DNA of 64,000 bases, taken from assembly GCF_042434395.1 (NCBI RefSeq), contig NZ_JBHLTP010000012.1, positions 124,001-188,000 on the forward strand, read 5' to 3'. Positions 34,922-41,947 of the stretch are shown here, one piece after another. Position 1 is the stretch's first letter, and each line of letters starts with the position of its first letter. The position numbers were made by a program, and so were the translations under genes. The DNA comes from Pontibacillus salicampi (lineage in GTDB: Bacteria > Bacillota > Bacilli > Bacillales > BH030062). The notes below the pieces were generated by a model that did not search any database, was not told the origin of the DNA, and saw only the letters and a list, made by a program, of their open reading frames with translations.

Positions 34922-35074
34922 GTGAACAGTAAACGAAAATCAAATCATGCAGCAACTGGAATGAACCATGCCAAGGCTCAAGGTAAGGGTGCTGGTTTTA
35001 ATGAAGAGGGAAAACAAAACCCAAGAATGCCAGAAGAAATAATGAATAATCAAAAACGCAAAAAAAATCAATAA
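34922..35074 (+). CDS. sspO: Small acid-soluble spore protein O
   Basis: 50 aa, read directly. SspO pattern: RKSNHAATGMNHAKAQGKGAG and terminal NNQKRKKNQ. The start is GTG 34922 behind AGGAGGTGG. Minor SASP, expected sigma-G control. A strong bidirectional terminator follows. It is divergent from acnA as in B. subtilis. Confidence 0.9.
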   Translation: MNSKRKSNHAATGMNHAKAQGKGAGFNEEGKQNPRMPEEIMNNQKRKKNQ

Positions 35075-35087
35075 TTCTTATTTCCAT

Positions 35088-35125
35088 AAAAAAATCGGCT
35101 TCCATAACGGAAGACCGATTTTTTT
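35088..35125. terminator. Bidirectional terminator after sspO
   Basis: Long A/T-flanked stem around CGGCTTCC-ATAAC-GGAAG-A-CCG with T-runs on both strands. It overlaps the stop codon of the convergent 86-aa gene. Confidence 0.88.
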
Positions 35126-35384
35126 ATTGAGATATGTCATCCATCAATGATTGCAAATCTTGCTGATATTGCTTTAATTGCTCGTATTGATGTTCACTGG
35201 CAACCTCTAACGCTTTATCAATTTGAACATACGCTTCATTCACTTCTTGTGTTAAATGGGCAAGTTCTTTGCCATAGTCTGCTTTTCCAATGGACGTAAT
35301 TCGCTGTTCGTTAGCATTTACAGCCTGTGTATAGCCTTGTTGAGCAGCTTGGAAAGCTTGTTGCTTATCCTTATGATAGGGCAT
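35124..35384 (-). CDS. Uncharacterised 86-aa helical protein (possible YtzC/DUF2524 type)
   Basis: Gln-rich, all-helical, no membrane segment. The spacing of AAQQGYTQAVNANEQ and QYEQLKQYQQDLQSLMDDI recalls YtzC (DUF2524) of B. subtilis, but the match is weak. AAAGGTGG precedes ATG 35384. It lies between two spore protein genes, sspO and sspP, so a spore role is possible. Confidence 0.6.
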   Translation of the reverse strand: MPYHKDKQQAFQAAQQGYTQAVNANEQRITSIGKADYGKELAHLTQEVNEAYVQIDKALEVASEHQYEQLKQYQQDLQSLMDDISQ

Positions 35385-35509
35385 ATAGACACCACCTTTA
35401 TTTCTTTATACCGTAGTATGACCTAATTAAAAAAAGCCCATACATTGGGATGTATAGGAGAATTCATTGCGTCAAACAATAAAACTACAATAGGAAAGGA
35501 GGAATTGCT

Positions 35510-35662
35510 ATGTCCGGAAAACCAAAAGGACCAAAGCAGCAAGACCGTGTAAATCTTCCTAAAAGTAAACCACAGCCATACGGTGAACAGATGAGTGGCT
35601 CACATCGCACGAAAAATGGGAACCATACTCGTCAGAAAAACCACGCATCCCATGATATGTAA
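35510..35662 (+). CDS. sspP: Small acid-soluble spore protein P
   Basis: 50 aa, read directly. The C-terminal half MSGSHRTKNGNHTRQKNH...HDM is the SspP signature. AAAGGAGG lies 8 nt before ATG 35510. Minor SASP next to sspO as in B. subtilis, but separated from it by the 86-aa minus-strand gene. Confidence 0.9.
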   Translation: MSGKPKGPKQQDRVNLPKSKPQPYGEQMSGSHRTKNGNHTRQKNHASHDM

Positions 35663-35761
35663 CAACTTAAACTTGTAGGGGAATGCTTACCGCATCCCCC
35701 TAGATACGTTCCCCATATTTGTTTTGTTGAGGCTGTACTTGGAACTAAGTGTAACTGCCTA

Positions 35762-36130
35762 TTATTTCAGAGTAGAGCTCTTTGTTAAGATGTGAATCCC
35801 CTTCGTAAGCAAATCTGTATAATATGTATGCTCCTTGGTTTGTGTATGCTTCTCTAATACTTCCTTCATCCATACAAAGCAGTTTATTAACATAGAGGTT
35901 GCTATTCCTCTAGCAGTCAAAACACCGTTTACCCATTCTACATAATCCAGAAAAATCGAATCCATTTTATACATTGCCGCCGCTTCCAGTTGTTCAATAT
36001 GGTACTGCGTATCCTGTCGAATATGCTCCAGCTTTTCTTCATCATAATACACGATTAATTCTGGGTGGGTTTGGATGAATTTATCATAGACAACATTTAT
36101 TGTTTCTTCACGTAAGGTTACGGAATACAA
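35762..36130 (-). CDS. Uncharacterised 122-aa protein, RsbRD_N-like helical domain
   Basis: Single all-helical domain without membrane segments. The order of motifs (HPELIVYYDEEKLEHIRQDT, then FLDYVEWVNGVLTARGIATSML) resembles the N-terminal sensor-like domain of RsbRD/histidine kinases, but without any STAS or kinase part. It starts 73 nt after an orphan histidine kinase gene that has its own terminator. A regulatory partner role is speculation. RBS GAGGAGGGGATGT precedes its start. Confidence 0.6.
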   Translation of the reverse strand: MYSVTLREETINVVYDKFIQTHPELIVYYDEEKLEHIRQDTQYHIEQLEAAAMYKMDSIFLDYVEWVNGVLTARGIATSMLINCFVWMKEVLEKHTQTKEHTYYTDLLTKGIHILTKSSTLK

Positions 36131-36181
36131 TACATCCCCTCCTCTTTATCTTACTGTATAATACTATCTAGAAGAATACAC

Positions 36182-36211
36182 AAAAAAGAATGCTTAAATT
36201 ACTTTAAGCAT
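36182..36211 (-). terminator. Terminator of the histidine kinase gene
   Basis: Perfect 9-bp stem ATGCTTAAA / TTTAAGCAT with 4-nt loop and TTCTTTTTTG tail; the stem includes the stop codon. Confidence 0.85.
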
Positions 36212-37340
36212 CCATTTCTTGTATGGGCAAGAGAACTCGGAAAATACTACCGAACGGTTCGTTATTAATAATTTCTAATCTTCCATGATGGCGTTCTAAT
36301 ATTTGCTTCGTAATCATTAGACCAAGTCCTGTTCCATTCTTCTTCGTCGTGAAGAATGGTTCTGTTATTTTATTGATTAGATGTCTCGGTATTCCAGGCC
36401 CTTCATCTTTCACATCGATTGCGTAAAAGGAGTCTATCTGCCTCGTTTCTATTGTAATTTGCCCACCATCTTCCATGACCTCAACCGCATTTTTGATGAC
36501 ATTTATGAACACCTGTTTAATCTGTGAGCGATCGCAATGTACGTAATAATTTTGATTACAATCCAGAACAAGGTGTATATGCTGTAGCTTAGCCTGTGAC
36601 TCCAGCAGAGTACATACATCCTCTAACATAGAGGCTAGCGATTCCGATTTAATATCGTTTGTCATCGGCTTGGATATAAATAATAATTCTGAGGTGATGG
36701 TCTCCATCTTTTCAATTTCCTCATTCATTATAGAATAATATCCCTCTTTCCCCTCCACCCCTAGTTGCAGGAGCTGTAAAAAGCCTTTAATAGAGGTAAG
36801 GGGATTGCGTATTTCATGAGCTATCCCTGCAGCCAGCTGACCAGCTACTGACATCTTCTCAGAACGAATCATCATCTCTTCAGCTTCTTTGCGATCGGAG
36901 ATATCCCTTGTAACAACAAGTATGGATTGTGCCCCATTTTCCTGAACCAGCATAGACATCTTTGATTCAACCCAAATATACTTGCCATTTTTTTGCCTAA
37001 CTTGCAATTCAAGCGTTGCTTCTTGCTCAGGATGTTTCCAAAAAATCTGCAGGAGCTTTTCTTGGTCGTGAGGAGATAAGTATGTTAATGCCCTGCTGCC
37101 CTTCATTTCAACAGCATTGTATCCTAATAATTTGTGTACGGAAGGAGTTACATATTGGAGTCTTCCTCGTTTGTCACATACACAAATAACATCAAACCCA
37201 TTCTCTTCTATCCATGATAAATATGTAGTTGGTAAGTTATGAAAAGAAAAATGTGCACTAGTCCCATTGGATTGGGCATGTGGTGTGTGCTGCTCCCAAT
37301 CTTCATCTTCATTACGATATTGTTTAGAATGATCTACCAT
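36204..37340 (-). CDS. Orphan PAS-containing histidine kinase (sporulation kinase type)
   Basis: 378 aa, soluble. PAS domain about 40-155 (GFDVICVCDKRGRLQYVTPSVHKLLGYNAVEM, with PAC end VVTRDISDRKEA), HisKA with phospho-acceptor His in GIAHEIRNPLTSIKGFLQLL, HATPase with NVIKNAVEVM, DEGPGIP and KKNGTGLGL. No response-regulator gene is adjacent. HEIRNPLTSIKGF is the pattern of KinA-E, which feed the Spo0F-Spo0B-Spo0A phosphorelay, so a sporulation role is likely; the signal is unknown. GAGGGGGCG precedes ATG 37340. Confidence 0.87.
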   Translation of the reverse strand: MVDHSKQYRNEDEDWEQHTPHAQSNGTSAHFSFHNLPTTYLSWIEENGFDVICVCDKRGRLQYVTPSVHKLLGYNAVEMKGSRALTYLSPHDQEKLLQIFWKHPEQEATLELQVRQKNGKYIWVESKMSMLVQENGAQSILVVTRDISDRKEAEEMMIRSEKMSVAGQLAAGIAHEIRNPLTSIKGFLQLLQLGVEGKEGYYSIMNEEIEKMETITSELLFISKPMTNDIKSESLASMLEDVCTLLESQAKLQHIHLVLDCNQNYYVHCDRSQIKQVFINVIKNAVEVMEDGGQITIETRQIDSFYAIDVKDEGPGIPRHLINKITEPFFTTKKNGTGLGLMITKQILERHHGRLEIINNEPFGSIFRVLLPIQEMDA

Positions 37341-37614
37341 TCATTCGCCCCCTCAACTATACAGGACATACTAACATTTTATCCCACAAAATCATGACTC
37401 TTCAAGCAAGAATGAAAAAAACCGGGAAAAAGCTCTATATTTGGTAGGATTTCAATATTGCTCCTGTTACTTGCCATTCTATTCAGAGAATTTTATAATA
37501 TTACTGTCGAAATTCTTCGCTCTCTCCTTGTTGGATATGACAATGAGAGATAGACCACTAAACCATTCTGTGCTATTCTAGGCAGTAAGAGAGAAGACGA
37601 AAAAGGTGATGACA

Positions 37615-38043
37615 ATGAATACTAGTTTCGCCCTGTTTATAGTTGCCTGGACCATTATTATGGTCGTGCTGCTGGCTATTGGCGGATATTTCATGTTTCG
37701 GAAATTTTTGAAACGACTGCCAAAGGAAGACGGGAAATCCATAATAGATTGGGAAGAACATTATATTGAGCAAACCTTGCATATGTGGGGGGAAGAACAG
37801 AAAGCATTTCTAGAAGAATTAGTTGCCCCTGTTCCCGAGTTATTCCGAGATGTAGCTAAACAAAAAATTGCCGGCAAAATTAGTGAAGTTGCGCTTCGAA
37901 AAAAAGCTAACTATATTTCACAAGATATCATAATAGAAGGCTATATTCTCGCCACCCCAAAACGCGATCATAAGTTTCTGAAGAAAACACTACATGATAA
38001 AAATATTGATGTACATCCATACCTGCCCTTATTTGACCAATAA
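37615..38043 (+). CDS. yneK: YneK family protein (DUF2621)
   Basis: 142 aa. One N-terminal membrane segment (FALFIVAWTIIMVVLLAIGGYFMF), then a soluble domain with the DUF2621 features IDWEEHYIEQTLHMWGEEQKAFLEELVAPVPELFRDVAKQKIAGKI and PKRDHKFLKKTL. It probably faces the cytoplasm from the membrane; function unknown, kept next to the ccd cluster. Start ATG 37615 (AAAGGTGATG six nt upstream); ATG 37609 is possible. Confidence 0.85.
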   Translation: MNTSFALFIVAWTIIMVVLLAIGGYFMFRKFLKRLPKEDGKSIIDWEEHYIEQTLHMWGEEQKAFLEELVAPVPELFRDVAKQKIAGKISEVALRKKANYISQDIIIEGYILATPKRDHKFLKKTLHDKNIDVHPYLPLFDQ

Positions 38044-38061
38044 ACGATACTGTGTATGTTT

Positions 38062-38097
38062 CATCCCCTTGAGAGGATTTCCTCCTCACAAGGGGAT
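38062..38097 (+). terminator. Terminator after yneK
   Basis: Stem CCCCTTG / CAAGGGG with inner GAGGA / TCCTC pairing, then ATAATTTTAT. Confidence 0.7.
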
Positions 38098-38248
38098 AAT
38101 TTTATCCTCCGTGCCTTTAAGTGAAAATGTATTATTAAATTCAACTATTCATAATGGTGCAAGGGTTTAATGCTAACCGAATCTTTCTCCCATGACAGTA
38201 CCTTTGTATAGATCCTCCTAGCCTCAACGAAGGTTTATGGAACAAATA

Positions 38249-38280
38249 AATAACCCCCGGCTTGTAGGCTGGGGGTTATT
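38249..38280. repeat. Hairpin copy A (AATAACCCCC type)
   Basis: AATAACCCCC stem closed by GGGGGTTATT, with core CTTGTAGG. Same stem and same CTTGTAG loop as 38701-38734, direct orientation. Confidence 0.85.
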
Positions 38281-38310
38281 ACGCTCTCGAAAAAGTATGG
38301 AGGGCGGTTT

Positions 38311-38436
38311 GGTTTCTGTTACAAATACTGTGAATGGGCGGAAAATAGCCCCTGTGAGATTTCGCAGTTGTCCATGCATCCCAGAGGAGTCTGCCCATTT
38401 CCACCCCACTGTGCGATAATTAGTGGGAACAGAACC
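38311..38436. repeat. Palindromic element 1
   Basis: Ends GGTTTCTGTT / AACAGAACC are inverted (one-base bulge); inner AATGGGCGGA / TCTGCCCATT also pair (one G-T). Likely a folded or miniature repetitive element; not coding. Confidence 0.6.
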
Positions 38437-38530
38437 TTACGACAATAAAAGCCCCTGTTCAATTCCATGCCTACATAGACCTCTTCCTTTCCTCATGGAA
38501 GCAGAAGAGGTTCAAGCTCATCGTTCGAAA

Positions 38531-38654
38531 GGTGTTGGCGAAAAGGCGGGCGAGACTCCTATGGGACTGGAGTACAGATGAGACCCCACAGCGACCGGAG
38601 GAAGCGAGTAGGCTCAGCGGACGCCCATGGAAAGCGAGTCGTTTCGCCAACACC
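38531..38654. repeat. Palindromic element 2 with 13-bp terminal inverted repeats
   Basis: Exact 13-bp inverted repeats GGTGTTGGCGAAA (38531-38543) and TTTCGCCAACACC (38642-38654). The interior carries GCGAGACTCCTATGGGA and CATGGAAAGCGAGTCG, which from memory resemble a structured repeat scattered through many Bacillaceae genomes. It may fold as RNA. Confidence 0.7.
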
Positions 38655-38700
38655 GCCTCGATACACATAGAAGAACCGATGGAAATTTCTCGACACTCAG

Positions 38701-38734
38701 AAATAACCCCCAGCTTGTAGCCTGGGGGTTATTT
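38701..38734 (-). terminator. Hairpin copy B, probable ccdC terminator
   Basis: 13-bp perfect stem AAATAACCCCCAG / CTGGGGGTTATTT with 8-nt loop CTTGTAGC, overlapping the ccdC stop; on the minus strand the tail is TTATTTCTG. Confidence 0.75.
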
Positions 38735-39226
38735 CTGTGCAGCAACAGCTGCTGCCATATCGCGTTCTAATAGTTTACGTTCTACCTGTTTATATTTGAT
38801 AAGCATTGCTATTCTCCAGGAAAGAATCATCCCAAAGGCTAGAAGAAAGAACATTCCACTCGTTTCACCAAATGAAACGTGTTGACCGATTAAGGTCTTT
38901 AATACAATCCGCAATGCTAACAATCCGAACAGAATGAATGCAAATGCTTTGGACGGAATAAGGTAAATATCTTTTTCTCTTATTTCGAACTTTGAGGTCT
39001 TAATGAGAAAAATAGAGAAAACAACCCCTACCGAAAATGCTTCCAGCACTTGTATCCATTCTACTCGAAATGGTTCAAACACAAACATTAGTGCACCTGT
39101 ACTCATAAAAAAAGGCGGTAATATAATTTTCTTTACAGAAGCGGGTTTTCTAGATGCCCGCAATCTAACAAAGATCATCGTCGTCGCCATTAGTACAGCA
39201 ACAATAGAACTAGCAATGATCCACAT
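38729..39226 (-). CDS. ccdC: CcdC-type membrane protein (YneJ)
   Basis: 165 aa with about four or five membrane segments. Matches CcdC/YneJ of B. subtilis in length and place after yneI. Segments such as ATTMIFVRLRASRKPASVKKIILPPFFMSTGALMF and FLIKTSKFEIREKDIYLIPSKAFAFILFGLL are family-like. CcdC is not strictly needed for cytochrome c maturation in B. subtilis. The stop codon lies inside a hairpin. Confidence 0.87.
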   Translation of the reverse strand: MWIIASSIVAVLMATTMIFVRLRASRKPASVKKIILPPFFMSTGALMFVFEPFRVEWIQVLEAFSVGVVFSIFLIKTSKFEIREKDIYLIPSKAFAFILFGLLALRIVLKTLIGQHVSFGETSGMFFLLAFGMILSWRIAMLIKYKQVERKLLERDMAAAVAAQK

Positions 39227-39273
39227 ATCATCAACTCTTTCTTTTGATTACCACAAGGCTTATGTAGGAATTC

Positions 39274-39633
39274 TTATCCTAATACGCGGCTGATAGCCTC
39301 TAGTACACGGTTTTCATCAAAAGGCTTTACGATAAAATCCTTTGCTCCAGTTTCTATCGCCTCTAACACCATCTTCTGCTGCCCCATAGCTGAACACATA
39401 ATAATTTTCGCTTCAGGAAATAATCCGATTATACGTTTTAAGGCTTCAATTCCATTCATTTCAGGCATGGTTATATCCATCGTCACAAGGTCGGGATGGG
39501 TGCTTTCATACATCTCTACTGCCTGTCTCCCATTTTCTGCTTCCCCTACTACCTTATGGCTGCCATTTTGCAAAATATTGGTTAGTGTCATGCGCATAAA
39601 TTTAGCATCATCTACAATTAATATATTGGCCAT
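39274..39633 (-). CDS. ccdB: CheY-like single-domain response regulator (YneI/CcdB)
   Basis: 119 aa receiver domain alone, no output domain. DD acidic pair in ILIVDDAKFMRM, phosphorylated Asp in DLVTMDITMPEMNG, Thr/Ser in IIMCSAMGQ, Lys in DFIVKPFDENR, all conserved. Close to CheY. In B. subtilis yneI (ccdB) lies between ccdA and ccdC, and its role is not defined. Here it follows the mrpB-like gene by 24 nt. Confidence 0.88.
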   Translation of the reverse strand: MANILIVDDAKFMRMTLTNILQNGSHKVVGEAENGRQAVEMYESTHPDLVTMDITMPEMNGIEALKRIIGLFPEAKIIMCSAMGQQKMVLEAIETGAKDFIVKPFDENRVLEAISRVLG

Positions 39634-39657
39634 TTCACATTCCCTTCCTTCGCCTAT

Positions 39658-40083
39658 CTATTGATCATTTGCAATAGATAAAATAATGGTCAACGCTACA
39701 CCGACAACGGTTAAATATACTCCCAAATCAAAAAACATTGCCGTAGCAAGTTCAACCTCGCCCAAAATAGGGACATGGGAAAAGTGGGCAAATGTATGAC
39801 TAAGGAACGGCACATCAAATACAAAAGAGCCAACTCCCGATAATACAGCAGTGAGCAAACCGAAAGGGATAACATACCGAAAATTAATAGGAATAATTTT
39901 TTTTACAGACTCAAATCCGTAAGTCATGTACATTAAGATAATCGCAGCGGCTGTCATCAACCCTCCGATAAATCCTCCACCCGGTGCGTTATGTCCAGCA
40001 AAAAATAAATAGATGGAAAATGCCAATAAAATAAACGCGATTAAGATAGTTGTGGTACGTAAAATTAAGTCATTGGTCCTCAT
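39658..40083 (-). CDS. mrpB: Solitary MrpB/MnhB-type Na+/H+ antiporter subunit
   Basis: 141 aa, four membrane segments. The MrpB signature is clear: FFAGHNAPGGGFIGGLMTAAAI, then VGSFVFDVPFLSHTF and ELATAMFFDLGVYLTVVGVALTII. In Mrp complexes MrpB works with six other subunits in one operon, but no other mrp gene is nearby. It lies between ccdA and yneI, where B. subtilis has none. Start ATG 40083 behind AAGGAG. It could complement an mrp operon elsewhere or have a new partner. Confidence 0.87.
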   Translation of the reverse strand: MRTNDLILRTTTILIAFILLAFSIYLFFAGHNAPGGGFIGGLMTAAAIILMYMTYGFESVKKIIPINFRYVIPFGLLTAVLSGVGSFVFDVPFLSHTFAHFSHVPILGEVELATAMFFDLGVYLTVVGVALTIILSIANDQ

Positions 40084-40150
40084 TGACAATTCTCCTTTTT
40101 TACAGCATACCTTAATGATAATACAAAATAAACGATAATTCCAATCTTGA

Positions 40151-40855
40151 TTAGAATCCCTGGAAACCAAATAGGGTCGCTAAATAGGAAGTAAGAGTCG
40201 TCATTAAGTCAAAATATAGGAAAACGCCCATAAATACCATAATGTACCCACCAATCTTAACTAGCCTCGCACTGTTTTTCTTTATCCAGTTCATCTTGCC
40301 AATAAAGAAGGAAAGAATTAGAAATGGTACTGAAAATCCAAGAGAGTAACTGATCATGTAAATCATACCGCTGCCTGGATTCGCTGCTGCAAGCGTAAGT
40401 ACAGACGCTAGTATTGGTCCTGTACACGGAGTCCACCCCATAGAAAAGGCCATACCGATAATACCACTGCCAAGATAGCCAGTCGGCCTATTTTTAAAAT
40501 GCACCTTCCGCTCCTTCATTAAAAAGTTAAAGTTGAATACTCCGATAATGACAAAACCGAAGAAAACAATTAAAATCGCTCCTAATTGTCGAATTAAATC
40601 CTGATATTGGTTTAAAAACTCTCCGATAAAAGTAGTTGAATAGCCAAGTAGAACAAAGATACTTGAAAACCCAATTAGAAAGCTAATCGTATGTATTATA
40701 CTTCGTTTATTAAGCATAGCATTCTCTGATTTAATCTCATTTACACTCATTCCCGTAATATAGGATAAAAATGCCGGGTAAAGCGGTAACACACATGGTG
40801 ATATAAATGATAGAAATCCAGCTCCAAATGCTAAAAATATAGTGAGATCTCCCAT
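40151..40855 (-). CDS. ccdA: Cytochrome c biogenesis protein CcdA
   Basis: 234 aa, six membrane segments. Transfers electrons across the membrane to extracytoplasmic thioredoxins such as ResA and in spores StoA. The two redox cysteines are in SFISPCVLPLYPAFLSYITG and MGWTPCTGPILAS. Start ATG 40855 follows AAAGGGAGAATCACA; an ATG 30 nt upstream lacks this. It leads the ccdA-mrpB-yneI-ccdC series and could also serve the TlpA-type protein at 30562-31149. Confidence 0.92.
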   Translation of the reverse strand: MGDLTIFLAFGAGFLSFISPCVLPLYPAFLSYITGMSVNEIKSENAMLNKRSIIHTISFLIGFSSIFVLLGYSTTFIGEFLNQYQDLIRQLGAILIVFFGFVIIGVFNFNFLMKERKVHFKNRPTGYLGSGIIGMAFSMGWTPCTGPILASVLTLAAANPGSGMIYMISYSLGFSVPFLILSFFIGKMNWIKKNSARLVKIGGYIMVFMGVFLYFDLMTTLTSYLATLFGFQGF

Positions 40856-41001
40856 TGTGATTCTCCCTTTCTCTTCCAACTTCATAATAATAGTAATTTA
40901 TTTCATTGTAATGAAAAAAAGACATGCTTACTATCGTTTAACCCTATTTTCTTTATGACAGTTTTGTGAGCGAATCCAACTTCACATTTATTTCACAAAG
41001 C

Positions 41002-41035
41002 ATAAAAAATCCTTCTTCTGTGGCGAAGAAGGATT
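41002..41035 (-). terminator. Terminator after yneF
   Basis: 11-bp stem AATCCTTCTTC / GAAGAAGGATT, 6-nt loop, tail TTTTTT on the minus strand. Confidence 0.9.
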
Positions 41036-41050
41036 CCCAATTACAAACAT

Positions 41051-41275
41051 TTATTTTTGCTGCTGCTGATTATTCATGGCGCGCATCATCTGATTAATTT
41101 TCTTCTGCGATGGCTTTTGCCCCATCTGCATCATTAATGTTCTTAGCATTTGTTCATTAATTGGTGGATTTTTCTTTAAATAGTTCATCATATACCTTCT
41201 GGCAATAAAAAAGCCTAGCGCTACGCCAGCTAGTAGAGTTATGAGAGCAATAACAATAACCCAAATCGTACTCAT
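41051..41275 (-). CDS. yneF: UPF0154 membrane protein YneF
   Basis: 74 aa: one N-terminal membrane segment (TIWVIVIALITLLAGVALGFFIARRYM), then a cytoplasmic tail with NPPINEQMLRTLMMQMGQKPSQKKINQMMRAM, the UPF0154 pattern. Function unknown. ATG 41275 is chosen over an upstream in-frame ATG because of AAGGAGG and because family members start here. Confidence 0.9.
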   Translation of the reverse strand: MSTIWVIVIALITLLAGVALGFFIARRYMMNYLKKNPPINEQMLRTLMMQMGQKPSQKKINQMMRAMNNQQQQK

Positions 41276-41347
41276 CGTACCAATATCCTCCTTCATGTTG
41301 TCTCTCAAACATTATAGTAGAACATGGGGGATAATACAATAGCACGG

Positions 41348-41785
41348 TCATAAAATCGCTTGCTTTTTAATAGGTGCAATCCACCCATAATGACTATAGG
41401 CTGTATCTATAATGAAAAACGAAGGATGAAAGGTCCGCAGCGTATTAAATAATATTTCTTCCGCCTGATGTAAGCTTTCTGCATAGAAACGAACTTCCCG
41501 GTCGTTTTGTTGAATAAGCTGTAATGTTTTACCTTTATAGTTAATGTAGAAGGATGCTTCCTGCTCGTGAAATGACAGTTCAACTGGCTTACGAATCTTC
41601 TTAGATACATGCTGCACTAGAATCTCTAGAGGTAATGGCTTCGTAATCTCTTGAAATTGCTGTTCATATATAGAGCTCCCTCTATGTTGGCGCCATTCTT
41701 GGAAAAATTGAAACAATACGTTCGTCTTATGAAAATAGTGAACAGAGAATTCATCTTTAATCCAATATATGACATACTCCCGCAT
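41348..41785 (-). CDS. sirA: Sporulation inhibitor of replication SirA (YneE)
   Basis: 145 aa. SirA binds DnaA domain I and blocks new rounds of replication as cells enter sporulation. The match is based on length, position between tkt and yneF, and patterns YVIYWIKDEFSVHYFHKTNVLFQFFQEW and SHYGWIAPIKK at the C terminus. Start ATG 41785 follows AGGGAGGG; upstream in-frame codons are not preceded by a Shine-Dalgarno. A Spo0A-box-like TTTTGTCGAA lies 91 nt upstream, fitting the Spo0A control known in B. subtilis. Confidence 0.85.
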   Translation of the reverse strand: MREYVIYWIKDEFSVHYFHKTNVLFQFFQEWRQHRGSSIYEQQFQEITKPLPLEILVQHVSKKIRKPVELSFHEQEASFYINYKGKTLQLIQQNDREVRFYAESLHQAEEILFNTLRTFHPSFFIIDTAYSHYGWIAPIKKQAIL

Positions 41786-41866
41786 AGCCTGTCCCTCCCT
41801 ATTAGAACCATAGTAACCGAATAGGATTGAAAAATGTGTCATTTTTAGCAGATGATCTCCTACAAA

Positions 41867-41877
41867 TTTTGTCGAAA
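41867..41877. promoter_or_regulatory. Candidate Spo0A box upstream of sirA
   Basis: TTTTGTCGAAA on the plus strand contains the core TGTCGAA (41870-41876). About 85-90 nt upstream of the sirA start. B. subtilis sirA is a direct Spo0A target, but a 7-bp core alone is weak evidence. Confidence 0.45.
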
Positions 41878-41898
41878 CTAAAAACTTATGGGTCACAC

Positions 41899-41929
41899 AA
41901 AAAAACCTCCAGCGTAAATGCCGGAGGCT
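41899..41929 (-). terminator. Terminator after tkt
   Basis: Stem CCTCC.GC / GC.GGAGG with loop GTAAAT (plus strand), then TTTTTTT on the minus strand. Confidence 0.85.
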
Positions 41930-41947
41930 AAATCAAACTGATTCATT

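Larger units (their letters stand above)
38098..38728. repeat. Intergenic module: two near-identical hairpins enclosing two palindromic elements
   Basis: About 630 nt without a convincing gene. It holds a hairpin at 38249-38280, an inverted-repeat element at 38311-38436, a second element with 13-bp terminal inverted repeats at 38531-38654, and a second copy of the hairpin at 38701-38734. Frames that cross this region on both strands are low-complexity read-throughs of the palindromes, with no usable ribosome-binding site. Confidence 0.7.

Noticed and set aside
35677..35701. Possible terminator hairpin after sspP
   Set aside because: The stem GGGGAATGC / GCATCCCC needs a bulge and is not followed by a T-run, so I left it out of the features.
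37504..37510. TGTCGAA Spo0A-like heptamer upstream of yneK
   Set aside because: Single 7-mer without flanking consensus and without known Spo0A control of yneK.
38471..38720. Overlapping 60-65-codon frames on both strands in the 38.5-kb repeat element
   Set aside because: They are created by the palindromic repeat, run on both strands, and lack ribosome-binding sites.
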